Of a DNA stretch of 64,000 nucleotides, positions 35,086 to 44,312 are shown piece after piece. Source of the DNA: JASGMR01 sp963664675 (GTDB lineage: Bacteria; Thermotogota; Thermotogae; Petrotogales; Kosmotogaceae); contig CAXXLB010000009.1 in NCBI GenBank assembly GCA_963664675.2, forward strand, positions 1,116,001 through 1,180,000, read 5' to 3'. Numbering within the stretch: position 1 is the first letter of the stretch; the number at the start of each line of letters is the position of its first letter. The position numbers were made by a program, and so were the translations under genes. The notes under the pieces are model-generated. The model was given only the letters and a program-made list of their open reading frames with translations. It ran no database searches and had not been told where the DNA came from.

Positions 35086-35853
35086 TTAGTGTATCGTCCA
35101 TCCACCATCTACAAACAATGTCGTACCCGTTATATATGAAGCCTCGGATGATGTCAGAAATACAACCGCTCCCGCTACTTCCTCAGGTACGGCCAGTTTT
35201 TTTAAAGGAATTTCTCTCATTACTTCATTTAAATGGCCGGAATCTTTCATTGAGCCTCCGGAAATATCGGTTTTCACAACTCCCGGCGCAACCGCATTCA
35301 CCCTGATATTATAATCCGCGAGTTCAACGGCCATTATCTTTGTCAACATAATTATTCCTGCTTTTGAAACACCGTAAGGTACATGGTGACCGGGATAATA
35401 CACCACTTCTCCATCTATGGAAGAAATATTCACAATATTCCCTCCGTCATTATTTTTCATTATTTTTGCAGCTTCTTTGCTGCATAGAAATGTCCCCTTA
35501 AGATTAACTGACATGGTCTTATCCCACATCTCCTCTGTAGTGTCAAAAAATGAGCTTTTCACCAGAATTCCCGCGTTGTTAACCAGTATATCCAGTTTTC
35601 CGAATTCTTCTTTCACAAAGGTAAAAAGGGCTTTCACTTCATTTTTTTCGGAAATATCTGCTCCATGAAAAATAATTTTATTTTCTTTAAAAACATTTTT
35701 AAATTCTTCAACGGTTTTCTTTGCCTCGTCCACAAGGACATCGGTGATAATTACCGATGCTCCCTCTTCAAGATATTTTTTCGCAATCGCTTTTCCGATA
35801 CCCCGTGCAGCACCTGTAATTAAAACCACTTTGTTTTTCATATCTATTTTCAT
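35086..35853 (-). CDS. SDR-family dehydrogenase
   Basis: A 255-residue classical short-chain dehydrogenase: NAD(P) motif TGAARGIG, NNAG (residues 91-94), catalytic Ser in NISSIDG, and YGVSKAG (YxxxK). D37 at the end of beta-2 (ITDVLVDEA) favours NAD+. It likely oxidises a polyol, sugar or sugar acid to the keto form for the neighbouring dehydratase or kinase. Good ribosome binding site (AGAGGTAG). Confidence 0.92.
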   Translation of the reverse strand: MKIDMKNKVVLITGAARGIGKAIAKKYLEEGASVIITDVLVDEAKKTVEEFKNVFKENKIIFHGADISEKNEVKALFTFVKEEFGKLDILVNNAGILVKSSFFDTTEEMWDKTMSVNLKGTFLCSKEAAKIMKNNDGGNIVNISSIDGEVVYYPGHHVPYGVSKAGIIMLTKIMAVELADYNIRVNAVAPGVVKTDISGGSMKDSGHLNEVMREIPLKKLAVPEEVAGAVVFLTSSEASYITGTTLFVDGGWTIH

Positions 35854-35865
35854 TTCTACCTCTTA

Positions 35866-36840
35866 TTACGCCGCAGAACCCAATTTCTTCCTGCTACTGC
35901 TTAAAACTGCCAGAAGTATTATCATACCCCTTATTATCTGCTGCCAGTAAATGGTTACTCCCAGAAGGTTCATAATATTTCCGATCAAACCCAATATTAT
36001 TACACCTACGATAGTTCCTCCGACCGTACCTATACCGCCGTTGAAATTTCCTCCGCCGACCATAACGGAAGCGATCGCTGTCAATTCCCATCCGTCTCCT
36101 AAAACATTGGTCCCAAGCGTTAATCTGGATGTCATCATTACTCCGGCTATACCACCGAGTAAGCCTGAAATAGTGTATGACATACTTTCATACAGAATCG
36201 TACTCACACCGGCCAGTCTCACGGCCTCTTTGTTTCCACCGATTCCTCGGATAAATCTTCCCATGATTGTTTTTCCAAGAAATATTGCAACAATTATTGA
36301 CATTGCAATCCATATCCACGCAACAAGGGGAATTCCCAAAAAGTATTCTCTTCCGATAAGTAAAAAATCCGGATTTTTAAAAAATACCTGCCTTCCCTTT
36401 GAAATCAATAAGCCTATTCCCTGGAACATCGTCATCGAAGCGAGTGTAACTATAAATGGAGTGATTTTTCCTACGGTTACCATCAATCCATTGAACAAAC
36501 CTGCAAGAGTGGCGAACCCTATCGCCAGAATAGCGGCAACCGGCCATGGCATTCCGGTCTTTAAAAATGAAGCGGCTAAAATTCCGGAAAATGAAGCGAT
36601 AGCTCCTACGGACAGATCTATTCCCCCCGTGAGAATAACCAGGAGTTCTCCAAGGGCCACTATTCCCAATGCAGCATTCTGCTTAAGCAGGTTCGTCAAA
36701 TTCTGAGTGGTAAAAAATTTATCCGATAAAACAGCAGAAATTGCCACGAATGCTACTAACATCAAATACTTATCATATTTTGAAACAAAATCCAAAGCAA
36801 AATTTTTCTTGTTTATAACGAGATTTTCCTGTTCAGTCAT
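35866..36840 (-). CDS. CUT2 sugar ABC permease (RbsC type)
   Basis: A 324-residue permease with 8-10 hydrophobic helices and the RbsC hallmarks LTGGIDLSVGAIASFSG near residue 70 and GGIAGVMMTSRL near 225. ATG at 36840 is preceded by AAGGTGG. Forms the homodimeric channel for the RbsA-type ATPase. Confidence 0.94.
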   Translation of the reverse strand: MTEQENLVINKKNFALDFVSKYDKYLMLVAFVAISAVLSDKFFTTQNLTNLLKQNAALGIVALGELLVILTGGIDLSVGAIASFSGILAASFLKTGMPWPVAAILAIGFATLAGLFNGLMVTVGKITPFIVTLASMTMFQGIGLLISKGRQVFFKNPDFLLIGREYFLGIPLVAWIWIAMSIIVAIFLGKTIMGRFIRGIGGNKEAVRLAGVSTILYESMSYTISGLLGGIAGVMMTSRLTLGTNVLGDGWELTAIASVMVGGGNFNGGIGTVGGTIVGVIILGLIGNIMNLLGVTIYWQQIIRGMIILLAVLSSSRKKLGSAA

Positions 36841-36869
36841 TGGCACCACCTTAACGTCTTTCTAAAATA

Positions 36870-36889
36870 GGGGCGAATTAATTCGCCCC
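36870..36889 (-). promoter_or_regulatory. Intercistronic stem-loop after the CUT2 binding-protein gene
   Basis: GGGGCGAATTAATTCGCCCC is a perfect 20-base palindrome, able to form a stem-loop, followed on the minus strand by TATTTTA. It lies between the binding protein and permease genes and probably lowers permease expression or stabilises the upstream message. Confidence 0.75.
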
Positions 36890-36916
36890 ATCTGTAATAT
36901 ATTTATCCCTTCCAGA

Positions 36917-37909
36917 TCAGAAACCAAGCTCCATGTATTCATCCACATTTTCATAGGAAATACCCACTACAGGAATGTAATAGCAGTTAGATAATGTTTT
37001 ACCGGAAAATAAATCATTGATCAATGTGATAGTCAAATCAGCAATCATTGTAGGACTGTTCAAACCTGTAACCAGAGCGGGTCCATTTTTTCCGTTTCCC
37101 CCTGCTTTAATTTCCTCAAGCATTCTCTTTTCGCCATCGAATCCCACGATCAGTTTAACATCGTCTCTACCCTGATTTCTGATAGCTGTCAATGCACCTA
37201 AAGCCTGAGCATCGTGATGAGCGATAACAACATCGATCTCCGGATTGGCATTGAGAAGTTCTTCCATCTGTAACATTCCATCGGCTTCTCCAACATCCTG
37301 TGTTGCATATCTTTCATCGATCAGGTCATAGCCTTTAACTTCTCCCTGGTCCGATATACCGCCCATTATTCCACCGAATCTCAATGCGGGACAACCTGTA
37401 TCGGTTGCGGTACTTCTTACATATACCATTTTTGCTTCTCCGCCCATCGCTTCTCCAATGAGTCTTCCTATTTCTCTTGCAATAGCAAAATTATCGATTC
37501 CTACATACACGTATCCTTCACCTGCAGATGTATTATCTACACAGAATAACGGTATGCCTTCCATTTCACACAATGCTACTACAGAAGGAACAATTTCGTC
37601 CCCAACTGGATTGAGAATAAGAACTTCGACACCTTTTGCAATTAAATCTTCCGCTAAAGACAACTGTTCTGCGGCACTTCTATTCGCACTTACAACCTGA
37701 TCAAATTCAATTCCGTAATCCGCTGCCAAAGCATCGAATTCATCACTCATTGCTGCATGGTATGTTGTTCCGAGTGTCAATTGAATGAAACCTATCTTTT
37801 TACCTTCCAATGCATTATTCCCCAGATTTAAAGGATTTGCAGCAAATGAAACCGTTGCTAATAATAACATGATCGCTAAACTTACTAACAGGACTTTTTT
37901 GCCTTTCAT
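36917..37909 (-). CDS. CUT2 periplasmic sugar-binding protein (RbsB type)
   Basis: A 330-residue Periplasmic_4 family protein: signal peptide cut near SFAAN, then GKKIGFIQLTLGTTYH and later GEGYVYVGIDNFAIAREIG and VIAHHDAQALGALTAI, typical of ribose/galactose/myo-inositol binders. ATG at 37909 has GGGAGG upstream. It delivers the ligand to the RbsC/RbsA pair downstream. Confidence 0.94.
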   Translation of the reverse strand: MKGKKVLLVSLAIMLLLATVSFAANPLNLGNNALEGKKIGFIQLTLGTTYHAAMSDEFDALAADYGIEFDQVVSANRSAAEQLSLAEDLIAKGVEVLILNPVGDEIVPSVVALCEMEGIPLFCVDNTSAGEGYVYVGIDNFAIAREIGRLIGEAMGGEAKMVYVRSTATDTGCPALRFGGIMGGISDQGEVKGYDLIDERYATQDVGEADGMLQMEELLNANPEIDVVIAHHDAQALGALTAIRNQGRDDVKLIVGFDGEKRMLEEIKAGGNGKNGPALVTGLNSPTMIADLTITLINDLFSGKTLSNCYYIPVVGISYENVDEYMELGF

Positions 37910-38014
37910 CTTTTTTCCTCCCTTTGTTTTATCCATTTTATTTGAATAACCACCCCTATGGGTTTATTGTTAAAAATAAATCAATTACACAACTTACAAT
38001 GTGTTAAATAATTT

Positions 38015-38914
38015 TTAAACTAAACCGAGATCCGCCATATCGTTCATAACTTTTTTGACCAGAGCGGGATCTATGTCTATGTATGGACTTCTTGGATATC
38101 CTGCATCTATTCCTCTTTCTCTCAGTATCGCATGCATTATCGGTACCGTAGGTCCTGCCTTTGTTGTCTGTCTTACCTTCAATACCTTCCTCTGCAGCTC
38201 TATCGCTTCTTCTCTTTTTCCTTCGTTGTATTTTGCATACAGTTCTGCCATCAGTTCAGGATATATATTCGCCATTCCACATACGCATCCTGTTGCTCCT
38301 GCATCGAATGCTCCCATGAATATCGCTTCCGTTCCTATTATTACGTTGAAATCTTCGTATTCCTTCACCGCTTCCTGGAAGAAGTAGAAATTAACAAGAT
38401 CAAATGAACTGTCTTTCAATCCTCTCAATCCATGTTCTGCTAGTCTTTTCAATAATTTAGGTGTTATTGTATTCTGTGATAAGTGTGGATTGTTGTATAT
38501 GAATACAGGGAATTCTTCTTCATTCACAGCATCGATCATAGCTGCAAAATGTGCAAACATATTATCTTCGGGTATGTTTGGTGAATAATATGGTGATATC
38601 GCTCCTACTCCCTTGGCTCCTGCCGCTTTCGCGTGTTTTGCCAGCTCTACCGTTGTCTTCGTGTCCGCTGTTCCGACGTGTGCAACCACGGGAACTTTTC
38701 CATTCACTTCATCCAGTATTATTTCCAGCGCCTTTTTTCTTTCATCTAAAGACATCAATGGACCGCATCCGTATGTTCCTATCGGATAATATCCGTTTAC
38801 ATATGGCAGTGTGAACTTTATTATTTCTCTTATCCCCTTTTCATATATTTCACCGTCTTTTGTGAATGATGATAATACCGGTGGTATTATTCCCTTGAAC
38901 TCCTTTGCTTTCAT
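38015..38914 (-). CDS. DapA-family aldolase (2-keto-3-deoxy sugar acid type)
   Basis: A 299-residue class I aldolase of the DHDPS/N-acetylneuraminate lyase family. Y in VFIYNNP near residue 139 and the Schiff-base Lys in LRGLKDSS near residue 167 are present. Following a dehydratase gene, it is more likely a 2-keto-3-deoxy-gluconate/pentonate-type aldolase than dihydrodipicolinate synthase. Preceded by TGGAGGTAAAG. The gene uses an unusually uniform set of T-ending codons compared with its neighbours. Confidence 0.9.
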   Translation of the reverse strand: MKAKEFKGIIPPVLSSFTKDGEIYEKGIREIIKFTLPYVNGYYPIGTYGCGPLMSLDERKKALEIILDEVNGKVPVVAHVGTADTKTTVELAKHAKAAGAKGVGAISPYYSPNIPEDNMFAHFAAMIDAVNEEEFPVFIYNNPHLSQNTITPKLLKRLAEHGLRGLKDSSFDLVNFYFFQEAVKEYEDFNVIIGTEAIFMGAFDAGATGCVCGMANIYPELMAELYAKYNEGKREEAIELQRKVLKVRQTTKAGPTVPIMHAILRERGIDAGYPRSPYIDIDPALVKKVMNDMADLGLV

Positions 38915-38944
38915 TTCTTTACCTCCAAAATTATTTGATATAAA

Positions 38945-40585
38945 TTAATTTTCTATTCTCACTGCTCCCGTTGAAACCGGGCCGACTCTCCTGGCATATT
39001 CATCGAGTAACTTTGCTATCCCGCTTCTCTTCTTTGGAATAAAATTCTTCTTCCTGTCTTCGATTTCTTCGGCCGATAACTCAACGTTTATGGATTTATT
39101 TTCAATATCTATATCGATTATGTCTCCGTCTTTCAAAATACCTATTTCACCTTTCTCCGCTGCTTCCGGTCCAAGATAACCCACAGATAATCCGCCGGTT
39201 GCTCCTGAGAAACGTCCTTCGGTCACGACGGCCACATTTTTCCCAACGCTCTTCAAAGCGCCCGCAACACGGTGAAGTTCTCTCATTCCCGGACCGCCCT
39301 TCGGGCCGACATATCTTATTACAACGACATCTCCCTCGTTTATCAGACCCTTTTCAATCGCATCGGTAGCCTCTTCTTCTCCATCGAATACTTTAGCGGG
39401 ACCCTTGAATTTCATCATCCCTTCGGGAATTGTAGATCTTTTCACAACAGCCGTGTCCTTCGCGATGTTTCCACTGAGAATAACTATTCCTCCGGTTTCA
39501 TAGATCGGATTCGATACCGGTCTGATTATTTCGTCATCTCTGATTACCGCCTCTTCTATCAACTGTGAATATGTTTTTCCCTGAACATTTTTGCAATCTT
39601 CGTTGATTAAGTCCTTTAGTTGTTTAATCACCGCCGGAACCCCGCCTGCTCTGGCGAAATCTGCCATCGAATATTCACCGTTCGGATTCACTTTGCAAAG
39701 TTGCGGAGTCTTTGAATTAATGTTTCCGATGTAATCAAAATCTATCTTTATGCCAATTTCATTCGCGATTGCAGGAACATGTAAAAGATGGTTCATCGAA
39801 GCCGCCAAAGCCGCCATAACTATGAGTGCATTATCGAATGACTTTTTCGTAACGAACATGGAAGGTTTGTATTTTTTTACGGCTATCTCCATCGCCAGTT
39901 CTCCCGTCTTTATACCGTAATTCAATCTCTCATTGGTGCAGGAAGGACAAGCTGCAGAACCGGGAAGAGCCAGTCCCAAAGCCTCGGCAACGCAATTCAT
40001 GGATTGAGCGGTTCCAATATAGGGACAGATCCCCTGCTGAGGATACAGCTTTGAATTTCCCTCAGCCAGTTCTTTTTCGGAAATTTTACCCGTGAGAAAA
40101 TCATTTCTCAACCTCTTTGATTCCGCAAAACTTATTGCGGGCGTACAGGTTCCACTGCAAATATGAACGGCGGGTTTATCCAGTCTTAAAGCTGCCATGA
40201 GCATTCCCGGAGTGATTTTGTCACATGAAGAAATGAACACTAACCCATCTAAAATATCCTGAGAAAGCACCATGGCTTCTATCGAATCTGCAATAACTTC
40301 TCTGCTTGGAAGTATGAAGTCCATAGCTTCATATCCCTGTGCCAGGGCATCACATGGAGCTATTGTATTGAATTCAAGAGGCAAACCGCCTTTTGCCCTT
40401 ATGCCTTCTTTTACTTTATCAGCTAATTCTCTCTGGGGCATATGGCCATGATTGAATTCTGTCCAAGAATTGACAATTCCAATAATTGGTTTTTCAGAAT
40501 CCTCATATGAAAATCCACATGCAATTAGATGACTTTTTATGAGCGCTCTGGTAAATCTAGGTAAACTCTCTAATTTTTCTCCCAT
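38945..40585 (-). CDS. IlvD/Edd-family dehydratase (probably sugar-acid)
   Basis: A 546-residue iron-sulfur dehydratase with three candidate cluster cysteines: APCDALAQG, SSCDKITPGM and MNCVAEALG. The C-terminal domain carries GRFSGATGGLSVGYLGPEA. Dihydroxy-acid dehydratase (IlvD) shares these features, but neighbouring a DapA-type aldolase, an SDR and a sugar transporter it more likely dehydrates an aldonate (for example a pentonate or hexonate) to the 2-keto-3-deoxy acid. ATG at 40585 follows AAGGAG. It is the first gene of the operon. Confidence 0.88.
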   Translation of the reverse strand: MGEKLESLPRFTRALIKSHLIACGFSYEDSEKPIIGIVNSWTEFNHGHMPQRELADKVKEGIRAKGGLPLEFNTIAPCDALAQGYEAMDFILPSREVIADSIEAMVLSQDILDGLVFISSCDKITPGMLMAALRLDKPAVHICSGTCTPAISFAESKRLRNDFLTGKISEKELAEGNSKLYPQQGICPYIGTAQSMNCVAEALGLALPGSAACPSCTNERLNYGIKTGELAMEIAVKKYKPSMFVTKKSFDNALIVMAALAASMNHLLHVPAIANEIGIKIDFDYIGNINSKTPQLCKVNPNGEYSMADFARAGGVPAVIKQLKDLINEDCKNVQGKTYSQLIEEAVIRDDEIIRPVSNPIYETGGIVILSGNIAKDTAVVKRSTIPEGMMKFKGPAKVFDGEEEATDAIEKGLINEGDVVVIRYVGPKGGPGMRELHRVAGALKSVGKNVAVVTEGRFSGATGGLSVGYLGPEAAEKGEIGILKDGDIIDIDIENKSINVELSAEEIEDRKKNFIPKKRSGIAKLLDEYARRVGPVSTGAVRIEN

Positions 40586-41145
40586 AATAATCTCCTTTTT
40601 GATCAAGACTTTTTCAAACAATATTTGATATTTTCAAATTCAATTTTATATTATCACAAATAATTTTATATATTCAATTTTGATTTTAAATAATAAGAAC
40701 GCTTATTACAGGATTATTATTGAAGAGATCAAAAAAACAAAGTATACCTGAGAAATTCACATGATTTCAAAAAAATGTATAAAAAAAGAAAATTTCCAGA
40801 GAAAAATAATCCGTCGGAATAAAAGACAAATTTTTGCATTTACAATTTAAAAACTATCTATTAATAACCCTGACAGAAATAGCAAAAAAAATAAGGATTT
40901 TTAAAAATTTACAATTTTTATCGAAAAAAATTTTTATTGGAAGGGAATGAATACTTTTTCAAAAAATTATGCGGGGAAATATGCATTTGAAATATTCCGC
41001 AGTATTTTCAGAAAATCGCTACGGAAAGATTTGAGAAACAGAATCGAAACGGGACCGGTTTTATCTGTTCAAAGACAACAAAAAAAGGGTCCCGCGGTCA
41101 GGTTATTTTTTTCAGATAACATTTAAATGTATGAAGAACTGGAGA
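40586..41145. other. Intergenic region between two sugar operons
   Basis: Beyond the promoter/operator at 40623-40708 the region is AT-rich and without a gene. Near 41,053-41,097 GGGACC and GGTCCC could form a long-loop hairpin, on the minus strand followed by seven T, a weak terminator candidate for the ROK operon. Confidence 0.45.
40623..40708 (-). promoter_or_regulatory. Promoter and candidate operators of the IclR-type operon
   Basis: On the minus strand TTGAAT (40672-40677) and TAATAT (40648-40653) are 18 bases apart. Downstream of the -10 box lies ATTTGA-5 bases-TCAAAT (40623-40639), and upstream of the -35 box TAATAAG-AACG-CTTATTA (40691-40708). Either could bind the IclR-type protein. 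Confidence 0.55.
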
Positions 41146-42042
41146 TCATCCAATCGCTGTTACAAGCGCCGCATAATCTCCAATTTTTTCTTTCAGATGG
41201 GAAGAAACCACTCTTTTCTCCAGATCATCGTTCTGCACCGCTTCATTTTTCAACTCTTTAAAAGCTTCCGATAACCAGATTCCGGGGAGTCTGTATCCAA
41301 GACCTCCTAAAACTATTCTATCCGGAGAAAACAGATCGAAAAGTATGGAAAGTGCTCTTCCAAAGTAAAAACCGCTTCTTTTCAATACTTCATTTGCTTT
41401 TTTATCACCTTTTTTTGACAATTCACCTATATCTTTACATGTTATATTTTTTTCAAAATATTGCGGGAACATCTGTATTGCGAGCAGTGAAATTCCTCCT
41501 CCGCTGCATAGACCCTCAATCGAACCCTTTTTTCCATATAAACGCGGCCCATCCTCTGCCACCCTTATATGCCCAATTTCTCCCGTAATACCATTAAAAC
41601 CATAATACTTTTCCCCCCCGATGATTATTCCGGCTCCGATTCCGGTTCCAAGGGTCAGAAATATGATATTGTCACATCCCATTCCAGCGCCCAATAAATA
41701 TTCGGCATAGGCTCCCGCTCTGGCATCGTGTTCAACCTCAATCGGAACGTTGAACAATCTCCCAAATTCTTTCTTCAGGTTCACAGTTCCCCACGGCAGA
41801 TAGGTGGGGTTGTATATTTCACCAGTTTCGTGATTCAGGGGTCCCCCGACGGACACACCGATTCTCTCTATTTCACCGGTTCCCATTTTTAAAGAATGCT
41901 CATAAACTCTTTCCCTGAAAGACTCAAATCCTTCCAGGGAATCGGTTTTAAATTTCACCTTGTCCAGTATTTCATAAGTTTCGGTTCCTATTATCAGAGA
42001 TGTTTTTGTTCCTCCGATGTCAATTCCCAGATATTTTGCCAT
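41146..42042 (-). CDS. ROK-family sugar kinase
   Basis: A 298-residue ROK kinase: LGIDIGGTKTS ATP-binding loop, LTLGTGIGAGIIIGG catalytic region, and a substrate/zinc segment with GEIGHIRV and a later GLCSG (the usual zinc motif CxCGxxGCxE is reduced to a single Cys, so zinc is probably absent). It likely phosphorylates a hexose such as glucose, fructose or an amino sugar. It follows the aldolase gene by 12 bases and has no clear ribosome binding site; last gene of the SorC operon. Confidence 0.88.
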   Translation of the reverse strand: MAKYLGIDIGGTKTSLIIGTETYEILDKVKFKTDSLEGFESFRERVYEHSLKMGTGEIERIGVSVGGPLNHETGEIYNPTYLPWGTVNLKKEFGRLFNVPIEVEHDARAGAYAEYLLGAGMGCDNIIFLTLGTGIGAGIIIGGEKYYGFNGITGEIGHIRVAEDGPRLYGKKGSIEGLCSGGGISLLAIQMFPQYFEKNITCKDIGELSKKGDKKANEVLKRSGFYFGRALSILFDLFSPDRIVLGGLGYRLPGIWLSEAFKELKNEAVQNDDLEKRVVSSHLKEKIGDYAALVTAIG

Positions 42043-42054
42043 TTTCGCAAATTT

Positions 42055-42903
42055 TTACGCTTTATTTTCACTGCCGAGAAGTTCAATTTTCTCTTTAACA
42101 ACTTCCGTAACTTTTTTTCCCGCGTTTGTGAGTAAATTCAAAGCGGCTCTTTTAAATGGTTCTTTTTCGCATTCAGCCTTTATTCCGTCCGCATAAGTTG
42201 TCTTCAGTTTAGTTCCGATATTCACTTTTGCAAAACCATAAGAACCCAAAACCTTCAGATCTTCATTTTTTACACCACTGGATCCATGAAGAACCAGAGG
42301 AACGGAGACCGCGCTGTTTATTTCCCTAGCCCTGTCCAGCTGAAGATTGGCCTCTTGTTTCTGCATGGCATGGCAAGTCCCGACGGCAACCGCCAGAGCA
42401 TCGACCTTTGATTTTTCCGCAAAATCCTTCGCCCATTCCGGTTCTGTCAGAACCTCAGGATGAAGATCTTCTCCCTCTTCCGATTTTCCAACTCTTCCTA
42501 TTTCGGCTTCAACAGATACGCCTACGGCGTGAGCAACACTCACAACCGTTATAGTGTTCTTCAGATTTTCCTCGATGGGTAAAATTGAACCATCATACAT
42601 AACGGATGTAAATCCTGCTTTTATCGCTTTGTATATAGAATCCAGCTTATCGGCATGATCGAGATGGCAGACAACGGGAACTTTTGTCCTCTTTGCCAGC
42701 GCATTCACAATTTCAAATGCCAGATCGTGTCCAAGATGTTTTATACAGCTTCCGGAAGCCATCAAAATAATTGGAGAATTCAACTCCTCTGCTCCTTTTA
42801 CCATTGCCATAGCATCTTCATAAGTGTAAAAATTAAATCCAGGTACCGAATATCCGTTTTTAAAAGCGTCCTTTAAAACCTCTTTTAAAGTATATAAAGC
42901 CAT
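42055..42903 (-). CDS. Class II aldolase (fructose/tagatose-bisphosphate type)
   Basis: A 282-residue zinc-dependent aldolase: LDHADKLDSIYKAI near residue 80, GRVGKSEEG near 136, the VAVGTCHAMQ segment near 172 and VLHGSSGVKNEDL near 207. It should split a ketose bisphosphate into DHAP and an aldehyde. The position after PfkB and FGGY kinases suits a tagatose/fructose-type pathway. Its ATG overlaps the kinase stop (TGATG), with GAGGAGG upstream. Confidence 0.92.
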   Translation of the reverse strand: MALYTLKEVLKDAFKNGYSVPGFNFYTYEDAMAMVKGAEELNSPIILMASGSCIKHLGHDLAFEIVNALAKRTKVPVVCHLDHADKLDSIYKAIKAGFTSVMYDGSILPIEENLKNTITVVSVAHAVGVSVEAEIGRVGKSEEGEDLHPEVLTEPEWAKDFAEKSKVDALAVAVGTCHAMQKQEANLQLDRAREINSAVSVPLVLHGSSGVKNEDLKVLGSYGFAKVNIGTKLKTTYADGIKAECEKEPFKRAALNLLTNAGKKVTEVVKEKIELLGSENKA

Positions 42904-44312
42904 CAAAAATTCCTCCTCTTATAAAATCCATCCAATTTATCCAAGTATTCATTGGTATTTCCAAAATTCGGTTGTAAAATAGTATAGTTCAATTTATTTA
43001 TTAATTCTTTTTTTGTATTCTCATCCCCTCTTCCGGTTATCGCCGACATTATCGCACCAATAGCGGTTATTTCACTTTCTTTGAAAATTTTTATCGGTTT
43101 ATTCAAAGCTTCCGCCAGCATTCTGATCAGATAATTATTCTTAGAACACCCCCCGCCACAGAAAAATTCATCTATATCACAGTATTCCTGAAGTTTTTCT
43201 GTTATCAACCGGCTCATGTATACGAGATACAGATAGAGATTGAATATCAATTCTTCCCTTTTGAAATCAACGGGAAGGTCGATCAGGTTTATTCCGGATA
43301 TTCTGTCACCATATAATGGGTCCGCATTAACGGCTATCTGAAATATTTGTCTGTTTTGTAATTCTTCTATTTCTCTGTTTAAAAAATCGAAGTCACCACA
43401 ATTTATGAGATTGGTTCCCCACTCCAGTAACTTTCCGAAATACCTCAGAGAGCTTTCGATGTAATACTGCCTGTCTTTGAAGGCCACTCCGGTAGTTCCC
43501 TTTGGTTTCATGAAAGCCTCAGTGAAATGCAGTTCATTTTCTTTTTCTTCAACGACCGCCGCAACGACCGAAGATGAACCCATGGATTGATAAATGAAGT
43601 TTCCCGTCTTGCTCAACTGCTTTATGGCGAATAAACCTGTGATATGATCGTGTCCGGAAAGATAATATTCCAGTTCATTATTATCCTTTCCGATAAAACT
43701 TCCAGTGTATTCTAGCTTCCCCAACTTTTCAACGGGAATATTGAAAGCATTCAGAATCGGTTTGTGCCACTTTCTTTTATGTATGTCGAACATATACGAT
43801 CTGCAGGCCTGCGAATAATCCCACACCGCTTCACCTGTGAAAATATATGGAAAAAACGAAGAAATTGGAAGCCAGTAATCCTCATCGTGTATATTGAGGT
43901 TCTCTTTCATCCATATAATTTTATAGAGGGAATAAATATAATTGAATCTGACCCCGGATGTAGAATAATCGTTATTTTTCTTTATAATTTTTTCATATTT
44001 AAGCATCACTTTTTCGGTACATATGTCGTACCATAAAATAGGGTCATGAAGCAACTTGCCGTTTTTTACCGGAACAACGGATTCCCCTATGCTAGAAAAT
44101 GAAATTCCAAGAACCCTGTATTCGGCCTTTATTTTATCTATAAATTCGCTTATTCTGTCCTTAAGAAAAAACAAATCTATATATTCAACATCGCTTTTTG
44201 AATACTTTCTCGTTTTAAAGTTCTCAATAGTGTTGATATTACCACCAGGATCAACACTTATGATCTTGGTGTTGGTGGTACCTATATCAAATCCTAAATA
44301 AATTTCTTTCAT
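42903..44312 (-). CDS. FGGY-family carbohydrate kinase
   Basis: A 469-residue kinase: LGFDIGTTNTKI at the N-terminus, a YLSGHDHITGLFA motif around residue 217, and a C-terminal FFCGGGCSKNNYLIRMLAE segment. It is divergent from xylulokinase and glycerol kinase. It overlaps the PfkB stop by four bases (ATGA), so synthesis is coupled. Substrate unknown; a ketose or polyol is likely. Confidence 0.88.
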   Translation of the reverse strand: MKEIYLGFDIGTTNTKIISVDPGGNINTIENFKTRKYSKSDVEYIDLFFLKDRISEFIDKIKAEYRVLGISFSSIGESVVPVKNGKLLHDPILWYDICTEKVMLKYEKIIKKNNDYSTSGVRFNYIYSLYKIIWMKENLNIHDEDYWLPISSFFPYIFTGEAVWDYSQACRSYMFDIHKRKWHKPILNAFNIPVEKLGKLEYTGSFIGKDNNELEYYLSGHDHITGLFAIKQLSKTGNFIYQSMGSSSVVAAVVEEKENELHFTEAFMKPKGTTGVAFKDRQYYIESSLRYFGKLLEWGTNLINCGDFDFLNREIEELQNRQIFQIAVNADPLYGDRISGINLIDLPVDFKREELIFNLYLYLVYMSRLITEKLQEYCDIDEFFCGGGCSKNNYLIRMLAEALNKPIKIFKESEITAIGAIMSAITGRGDENTKKELINKLNYTILQPNFGNTNEYLDKLDGFYKRRNF

